Made by a program: the position numbers and the translations under genes | Part shown: positions 1 to 8,193 of the stretch, piece by piece | Numbering within the stretch: position 1 is the stretch's first letter | Layout: each line of letters starts with the position of its first letter | The notes under the pieces: model-generated | Database searches by the model: none | Told to the model about the DNA's origin: nothing | The model's input: the letters and a program-made list of their open reading frames with translations, nothing else | NCBI RefSeq assembly: GCF_002933875.1 | Contig: NZ_BFAV01000130.1 | Span: 1 to 64,000, forward strand | Source: Desulfocucumis palustris | Lineage (GTDB): Bacteria > Bacillota > Desulfotomaculia > Desulfotomaculales > Desulfocucumaceae | Direction of reading: 5' to 3' | Length of the DNA: 64,000 nt

Positions 1-3
1 TTT

Positions 4-22
4 CCCCCCCCCCCCCCCCCCC
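4..22. repeat. 19-base poly-C run at the window edge
   Basis: Nineteen consecutive C residues are followed directly by a GGGCCCGCCGGGG stretch. Nothing else in the window resembles it. It may be a contig-end or sequencing artefact rather than biology, and it lies next to two frameshifted ORFs. Confidence 0.8.
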
Positions 23-46
23 GGGCCCGCCGGGGTCCCATATCTT

Positions 47-204
47 TCAGCCCAGTTGGTCGATGTGCAAGAGCTGGATGTATTGGAGTTCTTTAAGTTG
101 GCGTTTTAGTCGGCGGGGTCGGTGGTTTCGGAGATTTGGAGTCTGAGGGCGTGGATTTGGGCTTTGGTGCGGGCGATGGCGGAGTGGAGGTCTTGGGTAG
201 CCAT
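47..204 (-). pseudogene. short coiled, charged protein gene with a frameshift
   Basis: An ORF starts at ATG 204 (MATQDLHSAIARTKAQIHAL...), with a GGAG upstream, and stops after 32 codons at 106. A different frame continues seamlessly with RQLKELQYIQLLHIDQLG to a stop at 47. Together they would give a charged, probably helical protein of about 53 residues. The frame change falls in a GC-rich stretch close to the poly-C run, so a sequencing error is as likely as a true mutation. I do not recognise a function. Confidence 0.35.
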
Positions 205-251
205 GGAATACTTAGTTCTCCAATTCATTGAATTACTTAACCTTAATACTA

Positions 252-766
252 TTATTTTTTAAGTGCACTGCCTTTCTGTGTTTCATTTTTTTGTTGAAAC
301 TGAAATCCAACCGCTGGTGTTAACGTTTTGTCATACTCAAATCTATAAGCAAGAATCAACAGCCTTAGACATGTACCAAGCAGCATTACGGCATAAATTA
401 GAGTAAACCAAAAAAAATAACTAATAATTAGTGATATTAAAAAACTCTATTCTCTGATATTGGCCAGTTGGTATATAAACTCAAGTAAAATGACAAAAAC
501 AAAACCAGTGTAAAACCAACTAATGCACCATTAAAATAAAAAGCGTAAACAACGTTAATAAGATGATCAGATTTTTCTTCAGCATTAATGTTCTTTAATA
601 TTTTGTTGCTTATCGTGCCTGATATGATAGCCAGTCCGCCGACCAAAAACCCAAGCATTCCCAACAATCCCGCAGATATAGTTATTAAAGCTATTCCAAT
701 AATTGAACAAAAATCTTCTAATGTTTGATTTCGATACACATTTAAAATAATTAACATGAGTATCAA
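252..766 (-). pseudogene. small integral membrane protein, frameshifted at an A6/T6 run
   Basis: The 109-residue reading frame (437-766) has two hydrophobic spans, about residues 18-50 and 68-98, and stops just after a run of six T (plus-strand A6 at 439-444). One more base there would join it to a second frame ending at 252, which adds a third hydrophobic span (LISLIISYFFWFTLIYAVML) and a polar tail. The restored product would be about 170 residues with three membrane segments. Function is not recognised. Either the gene is broken or the homopolymer was miscounted. Confidence 0.55.
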
Positions 767-864
767 TTTAACTCAGGATCCCCATGGCCATAGGTGTTCT
801 GTTGGCAAACGGTAACAATATATTGGGAGACACGGTAGGAGTCCTGACTAAACTTTATACTCAT
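757..864. repeat. imperfect inverted repeat, arms of about 26 bp
   Basis: The left arm (757-782) and the reverse complement of the right arm (838-864) both begin ATGAGTAT and both contain TTTA then TCAGGA and TCC, with one- and two-base offsets between. About 55 bp lie between the arms. It could be a structured RNA or a relic of a short mobile repeat. No gene explains it. Confidence 0.4.
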
Positions 865-933
865 GATTTTAAATCCTTTCCAAATGTGTGAACTACAATT
901 ATTATCCCAGGAGTCAGCTTTAACCTCTTTTTC

Positions 934-1092
934 CTATCCGTTATGATACTTTTTAATACTTCTGCCGCACTCTTGAAGCCAAAGATTACAATTAATGATG
1001 TAAAAATGGGAATCAAATCCAAAGACATCTTGAATCCCATATGTCTCCAAAATTACAAAGCTCATTGCATCGGTATAGGATAGCTCCTGGTC
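934..1092 (-). pseudogene. C-terminal fragment of a PIN-domain (VapC-like) toxin
   Basis: This stretch is open in one frame and reads DQELSYTDAMSFVILETYG then IQDVFGFDSHFY, ending at a TAG at 934. The pattern D-x-E-L-S-Y-T-D-A...GI..VF.FD.HF is the typical C-terminal half of a PIN ribonuclease, carrying conserved acidic metal ligands. No start codon or N-terminal half is attached. The matching N-terminal piece lies about 850 bp away on the same strand (1941-2033). Confidence 0.65.
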
Positions 1093-1313
1093 GCTGCATG
1101 CCCTGAGTATGGGGTGTTCTATGCGCCCACAACCCTGAGGCCGCCCCGCTTTGCTCTGTTTAACGGCAAAGCCCGGCTCCGCTGCAATACCGTTTCAGGC
1201 CTCCTCTCCGGTTACATAACCGGCATTACTGCTTAGTTGGCGAAGTTCTTCTTCGTTTAAGATTCTTAATCCAGATTAATTTCCTGCTTGCCAAGGATTT
1301 CTTAATTTTCTCT

Positions 1314-1568
1314 TTAATCATTATTAAGGCGCTCTTTTACCCATGAGGCAATAAGGTCAGAGTATTTAACGCCTTTTTGTTTTGCAATCAAACGAAGGCG
1401 TTTTTCGTCTTCTTTTTCAAGGTCAATAGCTATAATTAATTTTTTTCTGGTAAACTTTACTTCCTTAGCTTCCTCAAGATCATTTTCAAAATCAGCGAGA
1501 GAATTATTATTCCAAAAATCTCTGGCTTCTTGAAAGGTGCCAAAATTAGGTATGGTTTTGTTGGTCAT
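1314..1568 (-). CDS. BrnA/CopG-type antitoxin
   Basis: This is a probable antitoxin that binds and neutralises the toxin encoded just upstream and represses the pair. The protein starts MTNKTIPNFGTFQEARDFW and continues with an acidic linker (LADFENDLEEAKEVKF). It ends in a ribbon-helix-helix-like segment (KLIIAIDLEKEDEKRLRLIA, then KGVKYSDLIASWVKERL), as in CopG-type antitoxins of BrnT-like toxins. I chose ATG 1568 over the longer frame because it is preceded by GGAGG at good spacing. It overlaps the toxin stop by 23 bases, so the two are translationally coupled in the usual toxin-first order. Confidence 0.75.
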   Translation of the reverse strand: MTNKTIPNFGTFQEARDFWNNNSLADFENDLEEAKEVKFTRKKLIIAIDLEKEDEKRLRLIAKQKGVKYSDLIASWVKERLNND

Positions 1569-1854
1569 TATTAGATTGCCTCCGGTAATATTTTCGTTCT
1601 TTTTCATCCATATCCCGGGCAGTGACTACCATGGCCCGGCTATTCTTGAAGTATATAAACATTACGACAAGGTATCGGCCTGATTCAGTTTTTCCCAGAG
1701 CATAGTAGGTAGGGTTTAACCCCTTAGAGGCTTGTCTGCTTTTAACGATTATTGGCTTTCCGAAGCACACCTCTTCGACTTCTTCCGGATCTACGTTATG
1801 CCTTGCTATGTGATAAATTATATCATCATTCCAAATAAATTCATGGATATTCAA
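1546..1854 (-). CDS. BrnT-family (DUF497) toxin
   Basis: This is a likely RelE-fold ribonuclease toxin of a type II toxin-antitoxin pair. Visible family features are the N-terminal F-x-W-N-D...HIARHNVDPEEVEEV block, a central YALGKTESGRYLVVMF strand pair, and the C-terminal VVTARDMDEKERKYYRR signature. The 102-residue length is normal. Translation must begin at a TTG at 1854, with GGTGAGG just upstream, because a stop lies in frame before it. The module sits between the two halves of a broken PIN toxin gene, so it looks inserted. Assignment is by sequence pattern only. Confidence 0.8.
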   Translation of the reverse strand: MNIHEFIWNDDIIYHIARHNVDPEEVEEVCFGKPIIVKSRQASKGLNPTYYALGKTESGRYLVVMFIYFKNSRAMVVTARDMDEKERKYYRRQSNNDQQNHT

Positions 1855-1940
1855 TATACCTCACCGCATTTCTTTAAAGACGGGTGTGTATGAATTATAA
1901 CTGTTTAATCTTATGGCTGTCAATAATATCCATATGTTAT

Positions 1941-2033
1941 TTATAACCAACCAAATGATTCCGTAATATTATCCATTAGGGCAATTAAACCGCCTGTATC
2001 AATGAATAGTTTATAAGGGCCTTTTACCTCCAT
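1941..2033 (-). pseudogene. N-terminal fragment of a PIN-domain (VapC-like) toxin
   Basis: The fragment begins at ATG 2033 behind an excellent AAGGAGGA site and overlaps the antitoxin gene end by 23 bases. It reads MEVKGPYKLFIDTGGLIALM then DN, the classic first strand of a PIN ribonuclease with its catalytic Asp. It hits a TAA after 30 codons. The middle of the domain is absent; the C-terminal remainder lies at 934-1092. The gene was probably interrupted or partly deleted when the BrnT/BrnA module arrived. Confidence 0.7.
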
Positions 2034-2229
2034 AAAGATCCTCCTTGTACCGCTGTGAACCATCCCCCGGACCTTCAAACATACCAATCAACTCCGCCAG
2101 AGGATCGTCATCCCCGCCCCTGTTTTTATCATTTTTTAAAAAATCAGGCATTCCCAGCTTTAAGAATAATTCCTCTTTTTGTTTAGGGGTAAGTTTTCTT
2201 ATTTCTTCAACCAGCCGGTCAACAGCCAT
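2011..2229 (-). CDS. antitoxin of the interrupted PIN toxin (VapB-like)
   Basis: This small acidic protein of 72 residues has an N-terminal helix (DRLVEEIRKLTPKQKEELFLKL) and a flexible tail (DDPLAELIGMFEGP...RYKEDLYGGKRPL) of the kind that wraps PIN toxins. ATG 2229 has a GGAGGAAGGTGAT ribosome site. Its end overlaps the start of the PIN fragment, the usual antitoxin-toxin coupling. It appears intact although its cognate toxin is broken, so it may be an orphan antitoxin. Confidence 0.6.
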   Translation of the reverse strand: MAVDRLVEEIRKLTPKQKEELFLKLGMPDFLKNDKNRGGDDDPLAELIGMFEGPGDGSQRYKEDLYGGKRPL

Positions 2230-2394
2230 ATCTAATCACCTTCCTCCCAGGAATAAATAATCTTCAATGCCCGCCGCTCTGTTCAATTGCATGCTACCAC
2301 ATGCAGTTTAATTATACCATACCTGCCTTCTCTCATTGTATCCCCAGACTTGTCCCACCGTTCCTGCTAAAAGCCCTGAAAACCCAGGCTGTTT

Positions 2395-3213
2395 CTACGA
2401 TATAGCCAGTTGACCAGTCCGTTGTTCCATTCTGAGCATCTCCTGAAATTCCATGACTCCCCGGTTGGCGATGTTTAATTCACCATCAAAGCGGTAGGCC
2501 CTGGGATCGGACTCCGAGCCGAATTCGGTTATGGAGGAAAAATCCACGCTGCCTGTTAAGTCCGCTATATCCTGGGATTTTGGATCAGAAGGCGTAAAGG
2601 TTCCTATGCCTGTTCGGTTGTCCTCGGAAAAGAATATTCTTTCGATCATAACATTTTCAATTTTACTGTCATATTCCGTTTCCAGCATCATTCTACAGGA
2701 TGGGCAAAGCTCGCCCTCAATGTGAATCCCGTACTCCCTGGCAACTTCCTCTCTTAATTCCCTTGGAATAAGGTGCAGGGGTTCCTCATGCATGGGACAG
2801 CCCTTAATCGCGTAAAGAGCGCCAAGATCGGTATAGCTGAACTTCTCCAGACCTCTCTTCAACATGGCCACCAGGGTGGATTTACCTCCACTGACGGGCC
2901 CCATCAACAAAAGTATCCTTTTGCGGACATCCAATCTCCTGGCGGCGGGATGGAAATATTCCTCCACCAACTTTTCCAAGGTTCTATCAAGACCAAAAAT
3001 CTCATCAACAAAGAATTTGTACCTTTTGTTCCCGCCATCCAGTTGCTCCACCCCTGCGGCCTTTATCATCTCGTAAATTCTGGAGTGGGCCAACTGGGAC
3101 ACGTAAGGCCTTAACCTGACGATTTGCAAATAATCCTGGAAGGACCCCTCCCAGGCCAATTGTTTTTCCAGCGATCGATGTTCTTCAAGCCTTTTGAAAA
3201 AATCCACGACCAC
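2395..3213 (-). pseudogene. prkA: 3'-truncated PrkA-type serine protein kinase
   Basis: This reads as the N-terminal 260 or so residues of a PrkA/YeaG kinase, normally about 630 residues long. The AAA-like part is clear: KRILLLMGPVSGGKSTLVAML (Walker A), the LGALYAIKGCPMHEEPLHLI segment, and the tail RFDGELNIANRGVMEFQEML, where intact PrkA continues into its kinase-like half. Here it diverges at once and stops. PrkA is known from sporulation and stress programmes. A second, shorter and more diverged copy is at 5985-6290. A full gene presumably exists elsewhere in the genome. Confidence 0.75.
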
Positions 3214-3334
3214 TCACTCCTTCCGTGGTAGCATTTTTACGCCCAGCTACTGCGTTTTATTTTCAGGCTAAACGAATACTACATTATATGCTATCCTCCG
3301 GGAAAGAAGACTCCGCCCCGTCTCAGCATACATG

Positions 3335-3366
3335 AAAAAAACGCCAATTTCGACAACTGGCGTTTT
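3335..3366 (-). terminator. terminator hairpin, decayed copy of the ylzJ terminator
   Basis: ACGCC and GGCGT arms flank a 13-base loop between A and T runs. The sequence closely matches the terminator downstream of the intact ylzJ at 10184-10220. It belongs to the duplicated ylzJ fragment that follows. Confidence 0.55.
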
Positions 3367-3557
3367 CATTTGAAATATTTCAATACAGTTTAAATTTTTT
3401 TAAATCCTCCAGCCGGAGTTGCATTTCTCCCGGGACAGCCGGTAGATATCCATTATATTGCCCGGTTTGTAACCGGAAATCAGGTAATGCCCGGTATAGG
3501 TGGACAACAGTTTGCTTACCCTGACACTCCCGGGTTCCACCTCCACCAGCATTTGCG
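3367..3557 (-). pseudogene. ylzJ fragment (duplicate block 1)
   Basis: The DNA is clearly similar to 10221-10405, the 3' half of ylzJ: the arm encoding the Y-K-P-G-N-I-x-D-I-Y-R-L-S segment is still readable. The similarity breaks off at about 3557, within the equivalent of the gene middle, where the GGGGACG repeat cluster begins. There is no intact frame. Confidence 0.65.
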
Positions 3558-3581
3558 CGCCCCTGGGACGTCCTGGCAAAT

Positions 3582-3712
3582 GGCATGGGGACGGGAATGG
3601 CAAGGAATGGCATGGGGACGTTTCGTTTGGTGGCATGGGCATGGGGACGTTTCGTTTGGCACATTGTCCATGTTTGCATGTGGCATGGGGACGTTTCGTT
3701 TGGCGTGTTGCC
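3582..3712 (+). repeat. cluster of GGCATGGGGACG / TTTCGTTTGGC repeats
   Basis: Three near-identical 22-23 base units start at 3609, 3638 and 3682, with a partial unit at 3582. An inverted copy sits at 6799-6821, and its match to the third unit extends to about 32 bases. The spacing is irregular (7 and 21 bases between full units), unlike a CRISPR array. The units look like REP-type short interspersed repeats. Confidence 0.75.
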
Positions 3713-4248
3713 CATGTCTGAAAGAATATATGGTAAATGGGAACCCAACATGATGGTATGGGTAAGAGATTTTCAGGCGGTGCAGCCATGAGCGCATTTA
3801 CTTTCCAGAAAGCGGTGCTGGTAATGGACTCTTTGCTATCAGCCCATAAGTTATTCTAATGTTAACAGCAAACCCACACCAATTAGCAATAAACTTATTT
3901 TAAAAAGTGAAAACCCACTCACTCACTAAGAATAACCATAATTTTACTCAGATTTTTCCTAAGCATTATGCTTTAAAGGTAGCCCCAATATCAGAACTGT
4001 CAAACTTATGTCGGACACGATATTGCCAATTAATTCAAATAAAGTATAGACATACCTGTTTTGAACAGCAGGAAGCAAGAGAACCGTACCCTTGCTTCAC
4101 GTGCACCCTTACTTCAATTTATCATATATTTTATGAAGTAGCCTTATTATGTAAAATAATTCTAAAGCTATTATTCCAGCCACTATTGATAGATCACCAC
4201 TCATAGATTTATCTCCACCCTTCTTATCTTTAGGGCTATGTTTTTCTC
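3713..4248. other. 536 bp without a convincing gene
   Basis: The stretch is AT-rich and non-coding. The longest frame (3907-4206, plus) has no plausible start context or recognisable domain. The only structure I see is the hairpin repeat at 4063-4107. Confidence 0.5.
4063..4107 (-). repeat. REP-like hairpin, GAAGCAAG...CTTGCTTC stem
   Basis: Read on the minus strand, an 8-base inverted repeat, GAAGCAAG / CTTGCTTC, encloses a GGTACGGTTCT loop. The same layout recurs at 7888-7950 and 9957-10003, and with different stems but a related loop at 35792-35821 and 53667-53704. Confidence 0.6.
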
Positions 4249-4547
4249 TTACCCAAATTTCGTATGCTCCAGCACATGCCTTACCGACCTGGCCAGGCGG
4301 TCAGGCCGGTAAACAAGCAACACCTTATATTTTCCGGCCTTTGCATCGGCAGGCAATCTTGCTACTGCCGGCCTGTCCTGCAACGGAAGAACTCCTGAAA
4401 CACCCGTCATCCAGGTAATATCCACATCCGCTTATACCGTTAGCCTCTGCATAAAAGTCAAAATATTTTTTAGCAAAGTCCACCTGGCTCTCTATGTTCC
4501 CCCGTTCCGCCCGTCGGTTGCCACCCTGCATAAAATGCCACCATCAT
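4249..4547 (-). pseudogene. relic of a resolvase-type serine recombinase
   Basis: Pieces of a serine recombinase catalytic domain are spread over several frames. They are MMVAFYA near 4547, then ERGNIESQVDFAKKYFDFYA, then YLDDG, then ADAKAGKYKVLLVYRPDRLA followed by RSVRHVLEHTKFG up to a stop at 4249. The Y-R-P-D-R-L-A-R-S-V motif and the spacing match the family. The catalytic Ser segment is destroyed, and the DNA-binding half is absent. It marks a past mobile-element event. Confidence 0.65.
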
Positions 4548-4713
4548 GCTGGGATTGTCCACCTTAATTACCAACATATATGTAAAAGTATAGCATACTC
4601 CTGGGGTGCCGGGAGTGATAATAGAAAGGCAGTATTCGAATGATGCGGAAGATAACCGGAAAGCAATCAATGCGCTGGCCAGATTCGTTCCTCGTAAAAT
4701 AATTAATCAAGGG

Positions 4714-4740
4714 CAAAAAATAACCCCGGAAATACCGGGG
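4714..4740 (-). terminator. terminator after the chemoreceptor gene
   Basis: CCCCGG and CCGGGG arms enclose a five-base loop. On the minus strand the hairpin is followed by TTATTTTTT. It lies about 80 bases beyond the stop of the chemoreceptor gene. Confidence 0.65.
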
Positions 4741-4816
4741 CCGGTAATAAATCTATTTTCCTGACCGCAACTTTGGGGGAAATAAAAACACATGAATAAA
4801 TTCATGGATAAAGCAT

Positions 4817-5809
4817 TTAATTTAAAAAGTCCAAACCTTTTTTCAACTCTTCAGACATATCAAGCATTCGTTTGGAATATTCCACGAACTGATCCATGGT
4901 GGCGCCTATTTCTTCCGTGACGGCTGCCTGCTGATTGGCAAGACCGCTAAGGTTACTCATGCTTGTCGCCACAAATTCTATCTCGTTTGTAACCAGTATC
5001 AATTTTTCAGATATTTCTTTAACGTTATTCCTAACACCCTGCGCCAATTTACGCACTTCATCCGATACCACCGAAAAACCCCGTCCGTGTTCTCCAGCCC
5101 TGGCGGCCTCAATGGCCGCGTTTAATGCAAGAAGATTGGTCTGGTCCGCTATATTCTCAATCAGGTCAATTACTTCATTGATTGTAACCAGTCCCGATTG
5201 AGCTTTTTTAGAACTGTCACTCAGCTCGTCCACGACCTTTGCAAGATCTGTTGCCCCTTTTGCAATTTCAGCCGCAGCAGCGGTATTTTGTTCGGCATTA
5301 TCCTTGAGCTGATATGCTATATTCCCCAGATCATCCGGCTTGACCGCCGGCAGGGTTATGCAAAATGAGCCCGCAATATTACCTGTATTATCCCTTACAG
5401 GCACACCAATGGCGCCATAGCTAAAACCAAAATTTGATTTTTCCCTGGTTACATGCTTTGCTATTCGCATACCTTTTGCCATCGTTTCGTAGGTTACCGT
5501 ATTTTCGGGAATATCCTCACCAACCCTTAAACCAAAATTAAGGTATGGAGAATCGAAAATTTTTAATATCCTCTTTTCTCGATTAATTATAATAATATAT
5601 ATCTTTTTATCAAAAATTTCGTATAAAATTTGACCTGCAACCATGGAACTATTCAAATTATTCCCGGCACCGGCATCCGTAGCGGCAACAATTTCTTCGG
5701 TCCCGGCTGCCTCTTTGCTTGATTGATTTTCATCTTTTAATATATCACTCCGATAATTTTCCTGCTCACTCACACCTCCAGACTGTTTTTTCGCTTTTCT
5801 GAAAAACAT
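4817..5809 (-). CDS. soluble methyl-accepting chemotaxis-type signalling protein
   Basis: This cytoplasmic chemoreceptor-like protein has about 330 residues and no transmembrane segment. The first 55 residues are polar linker. Residues of about 60-165 look like a compact sensor module, including [20 protein letters not shown]. The rest is a coiled-coil signalling domain with the diagnostic hairpin tip [20 protein letters not shown] and [18 protein letters not shown], which contacts CheA/CheW. I start it at ATG 5809 behind GGAGAGG rather than the in-frame TTG at 5830. The stimulus is unknown. No che genes are nearby. Confidence 0.85.
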   Translation of the reverse strand: MFFRKAKKQSGGVSEQENYRSDILKDENQSSKEAAGTEEIVAATDAGAGNNLNSSMVAGQILYEIFDKKIYIIIINREKRILKIFDSPYLNFGLRVGEDIPENTVTYETMAKGMRIAKHVTREKSNFGFSYGAIGVPVRDNTGNIAGSFCITLPAVKPDDLGNIAYQLKDNAEQNTAAAAEIAKGATDLAKVVDELSDSSKKAQSGLVTINEVIDLIENIADQTNLLALNAAIEAARAGEHGRGFSVVSDEVRKLAQGVRNNVKEISEKLILVTNEIEFVATSMSNLSGLANQQAAVTEEIGATMDQFVEYSKRMLDMSEELKKGLDFLN

Positions 5810-5984
5810 AACACCTCTCCGCCTCTCCAACTAAATTTCTAAACAAGAATAAATTATAATATTTGTAGAATTTTTTCAATATATAAATTATTATGTAGAT
5901 TAAATTACGAAGTATATTATGTCTTTTTACACCGCTAAAGAATGGACCGGGATCACTGGAACCCGGTTAGGATACCCCCAATAA

Positions 5985-6290
5985 GCGGTATAAAGAGCGC
6001 CAAGATCGGTATAGCTGAACTTCTCCGGACCTCTCTTCAACATGGCCACCAGGGTGCATTTACCTCCACCGACGGGCCCCATCAACAAAAGTATCCTTTT
6101 GGGGACATCCAATCTCCTGGCGGCGGGATGAAAATATTCCTCCACCAATTTTTCCAAGGTTCTATCAGGATCAAAAGTCTCCTCAACAAAGGATTTGTAC
6201 CTTTTGTTCCCGCCACCCAGTTGCTCCACCCCTGCGGCCTTTATCATCTCGTAAATTCTGGAGTGGGCCAACTGGGACACATAAGGCACA
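5985..6290 (-). pseudogene. prkA fragment (duplicate block 2)
   Basis: This is an internal piece of PrkA, corresponding to about residues 35-130 of the copy at 2395-3213. It is highly similar but its Walker A reads GGGKC rather than GGGKS. It joins the next ylzJ/tepA fragment directly at 6290, so it has neither its own start nor its own end. It is probably dead. Confidence 0.75.
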
Positions 6291-6745
6291 GTTTAATTTT
6301 TTTAAATCCTTTAAACCGGAGTTGCCTTTCTCTTGGGGCAGCCGGTAAATATCTATTATATTGCCCGGTTTATAATCGAAAATCAGGTAGTGCCCGGTAT
6401 CTGTGAACAACAGTTTGACCACCCCGACACTCCAGGGACCCAGGTCTCCTCCAGCATTTGCACACCCCCTGCACATATCTCCTTGCAAGGTTTGGGTCGC
6501 ATCTCTTCAATTCCGTCAATCACAAGTTCCAGTTGCATGGGAATTATTGCAGCGGCACCTCTTTTCCCCTCTTCCATTCCTCCATCAGTTGCTTCAGTCT
6601 TGCCACCGTCTGCCCCGATTCCAAACCTCGCCGATAACTCCATTTTCCACGACCTCTTTTTTTATCAGCACCATACCTGTGTCCCCGGCCAGTTCACCCC
6701 ATCAATTCCCGGAAGACCTCCCTTGTCACCCGGGAATAATTGTAA
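6290..6745 (-). pseudogene. fused ylzJ and 3'-tepA fragments (duplicate block 2)
   Basis: The segment tracks 10225-10690, that is most of ylzJ plus the last 190 or so bases of tepA, with many substitutions and small indels. No frame is intact. The order on the minus strand (tepA end, ylzJ, then prkA piece) matches block 1 at 2395-3557, so the two blocks descend from one earlier chimaera. Confidence 0.7.
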
Positions 6746-6798
6746 TCCATTCCTTCATTAAATATAATTTATTCTGTCCCTCAAAAGCGGGGCAACGC

Positions 6799-6821
6799 GC
6801 CAAACGAAACGTCCCCATGCC
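6799..6821 (-). repeat. inverted copy of the GGGGACG/TTTCGTTTGGC repeat
   Basis: This is the reverse complement of the units at 3609-3703. With the copy at 3682 it brackets the 3.1 kb segment carrying the resolvase relic, chemoreceptor and second prkA/ylzJ block. Confidence 0.75.
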
Positions 6822-6880
6822 ACCTGTTGAATGGTATTTTCAAACATGATTAAAATATTAAGAAGGAGGAAGTTAACATT

Positions 6881-7867
6881 ATGCTTGAATTAACATTTGG
6901 GATTTACCCGTTGAGCGTGGCGGGTACTCCTTTCGGTTTGGCTGTGGGGCCGCCGGACAATTACGGGAAGATTCAATTGGCGCTCCAAGACCTTAAAGGG
7001 GAGTCAAAAAAGCTGTTCCCGAGAAACTACCTCATCTATACGAAAGAATGGGAATCAAAAATGTTATCACTTGCGGATCGCTATCTTGATGCCGGTTTAC
7101 TGGGGGACTTGACCTTGGGATGCGGGGATTGGACACACCAGCAGGAGATTGATATAGAAATGGATAATTGGCTTGATTTTATTCGAAAGGTGATTAACCG
7201 ATATGGCTCTCATTTGGCTTCTCTGCAAATTACAAACGAACCCAATCTGTCGTTTATGGAAGGTTCGAAGCCGTATATACTGAACGCACTTGTAGAAGGA
7301 GTAATTGCGGCAAAAAAAGAAACCCGAAAGCGTAATCTACCGCTAAAGATTGGATTCGGTTCGGTGCCGGAAAGTCCTGCGGCGGTTCCTCGTTTTTGGG
7401 AAAACCTCTCAAAAGCTGGAGGAAAGACATTTATAGATTCCGTCGATTTTGTCGGACATAATTTTTATTTGGATGTATTCGATGAACAACCACTGGATTT
7501 AAAAGAAATACCGGCTTCCGTAAAGCGTACGCTCCGCAACTTAAGGGAAAAAGATCTTGTTACAGCCGGTATACCCGCTTCAGTCCCTATACGGGTTACA
7601 GAAAACGGATGGCCTACGGGAAAGAACCCTGTTGCCAATATAGACAGATCTTATGAGCACCAAGCGAAAGTTCTTGAGACGATTATACGAACGATATATA
7701 ATTTGCGTCAAGAACTAATTATTTCTCACTATGAGCTTTTTGGACTCAGGGATGCGGATAGCTCCAAAGAGGATCTTTTTTATCAATTTGGGATAACGCG
7801 AGATGATTATTCGCCGAAACCAGCTTACTATACATTTAAAAAATTAATCCAGGAACTTGGTATTTGA
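6881..7867 (+). CDS. clan GH-A type glycoside hydrolase, specificity unknown
   Basis: A TIM-barrel hydrolase of 328 residues with no signal peptide, so probably intracellular. The acid/base candidate is Glu120 in the LQITNEPN motif at a beta-4 strand end. The nucleophile candidate is Glu241 in IRVTENGWPTG at beta-7. This Asn-Glu-Pro plus downstream Glu layout is typical of clan GH-A families. A perfect AAGGAGG site precedes ATG 6881. It has no operon partner: a repeat-rich relic region lies upstream and a short hairpin repeat follows. Its isolated position suggests acquisition. The substrate cannot be deduced. Confidence 0.7.
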   Translation: MLELTFGIYPLSVAGTPFGLAVGPPDNYGKIQLALQDLKGESKKLFPRNYLIYTKEWESKMLSLADRYLDAGLLGDLTLGCGDWTHQQEIDIEMDNWLDFIRKVINRYGSHLASLQITNEPNLSFMEGSKPYILNALVEGVIAAKKETRKRNLPLKIGFGSVPESPAAVPRFWENLSKAGGKTFIDSVDFVGHNFYLDVFDEQPLDLKEIPASVKRTLRNLREKDLVTAGIPASVPIRVTENGWPTGKNPVANIDRSYEHQAKVLETIIRTIYNLRQELIISHYELFGLRDADSSKEDLFYQFGITRDDYSPKPAYYTFKKLIQELGI

Positions 7868-8193
7868 CTAGCCTGGAAGCAAGGGTGGAAGTAAGGGGAC
7901 AGTTCTCTTGCTTTCTGCTGCTAAAGACAGGTACGTGCCACACTCTCTCTGTTATGTGCGGTGCAAGGACTGGTTTTTGTGACGCTAAACAAATATATGA
8001 CTTAACAACAGCAATCTATTATGCTTATTTTGTTGGTTGGCAAATTTTAGGCTTAATAGCTAAATAGTAAGTGCTATATTCCCCTAAACCTCTAAATATA
8101 GTATATCTACACTATCATCCTCTGCTGGTGCCCCCTTAGCGGCATGAGTGTTTAATTAACAATGCTTTTAACTTATAGACAATAGTCTTAACA
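7868..8193. other. 326 bp intergenic, hairpin repeat only
   Basis: Between the GH-A gene and the convergent deacylase I see only the repeat at 7888-7950. The open frame 7864-8067 runs straight through this repeat and shows no domain. Confidence 0.5.
7888..7950 (+). repeat. REP-like hairpin repeat, second copy
   Basis: GAAGTAAG-GGGACAGTTCT-CTTGCTTTC forms an imperfect stem-loop, followed by CTGCTGCTAAAGACAGGTAC. The same order of blocks, diverged, is present at 9957-10003, and the core is inverted at 4063-4107. Confidence 0.6.

Noticed and set aside
3600..3712. CRISPR-like array
   Set aside because: Only three units, with unequal gaps of 7 and 21 bases, an inverted copy 3 kb away and no cas genes.
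3487..3791. Several overlapping plus- and minus-strand frames across the GGGGACG repeat cluster
   Set aside because: They are repeat-derived frames with Trp/Gly or His/Pro runs, no domain and no ribosome site.
3907..4206. 99-residue plus-strand frame
   Set aside because: AT-rich, no ribosome site, no domain, and it overlaps a repeat copy that is palindromic.
7864..8067. 67-residue plus-strand frame after the glycosidase
   Set aside because: It passes through the hairpin repeat and has no recognisable protein character.
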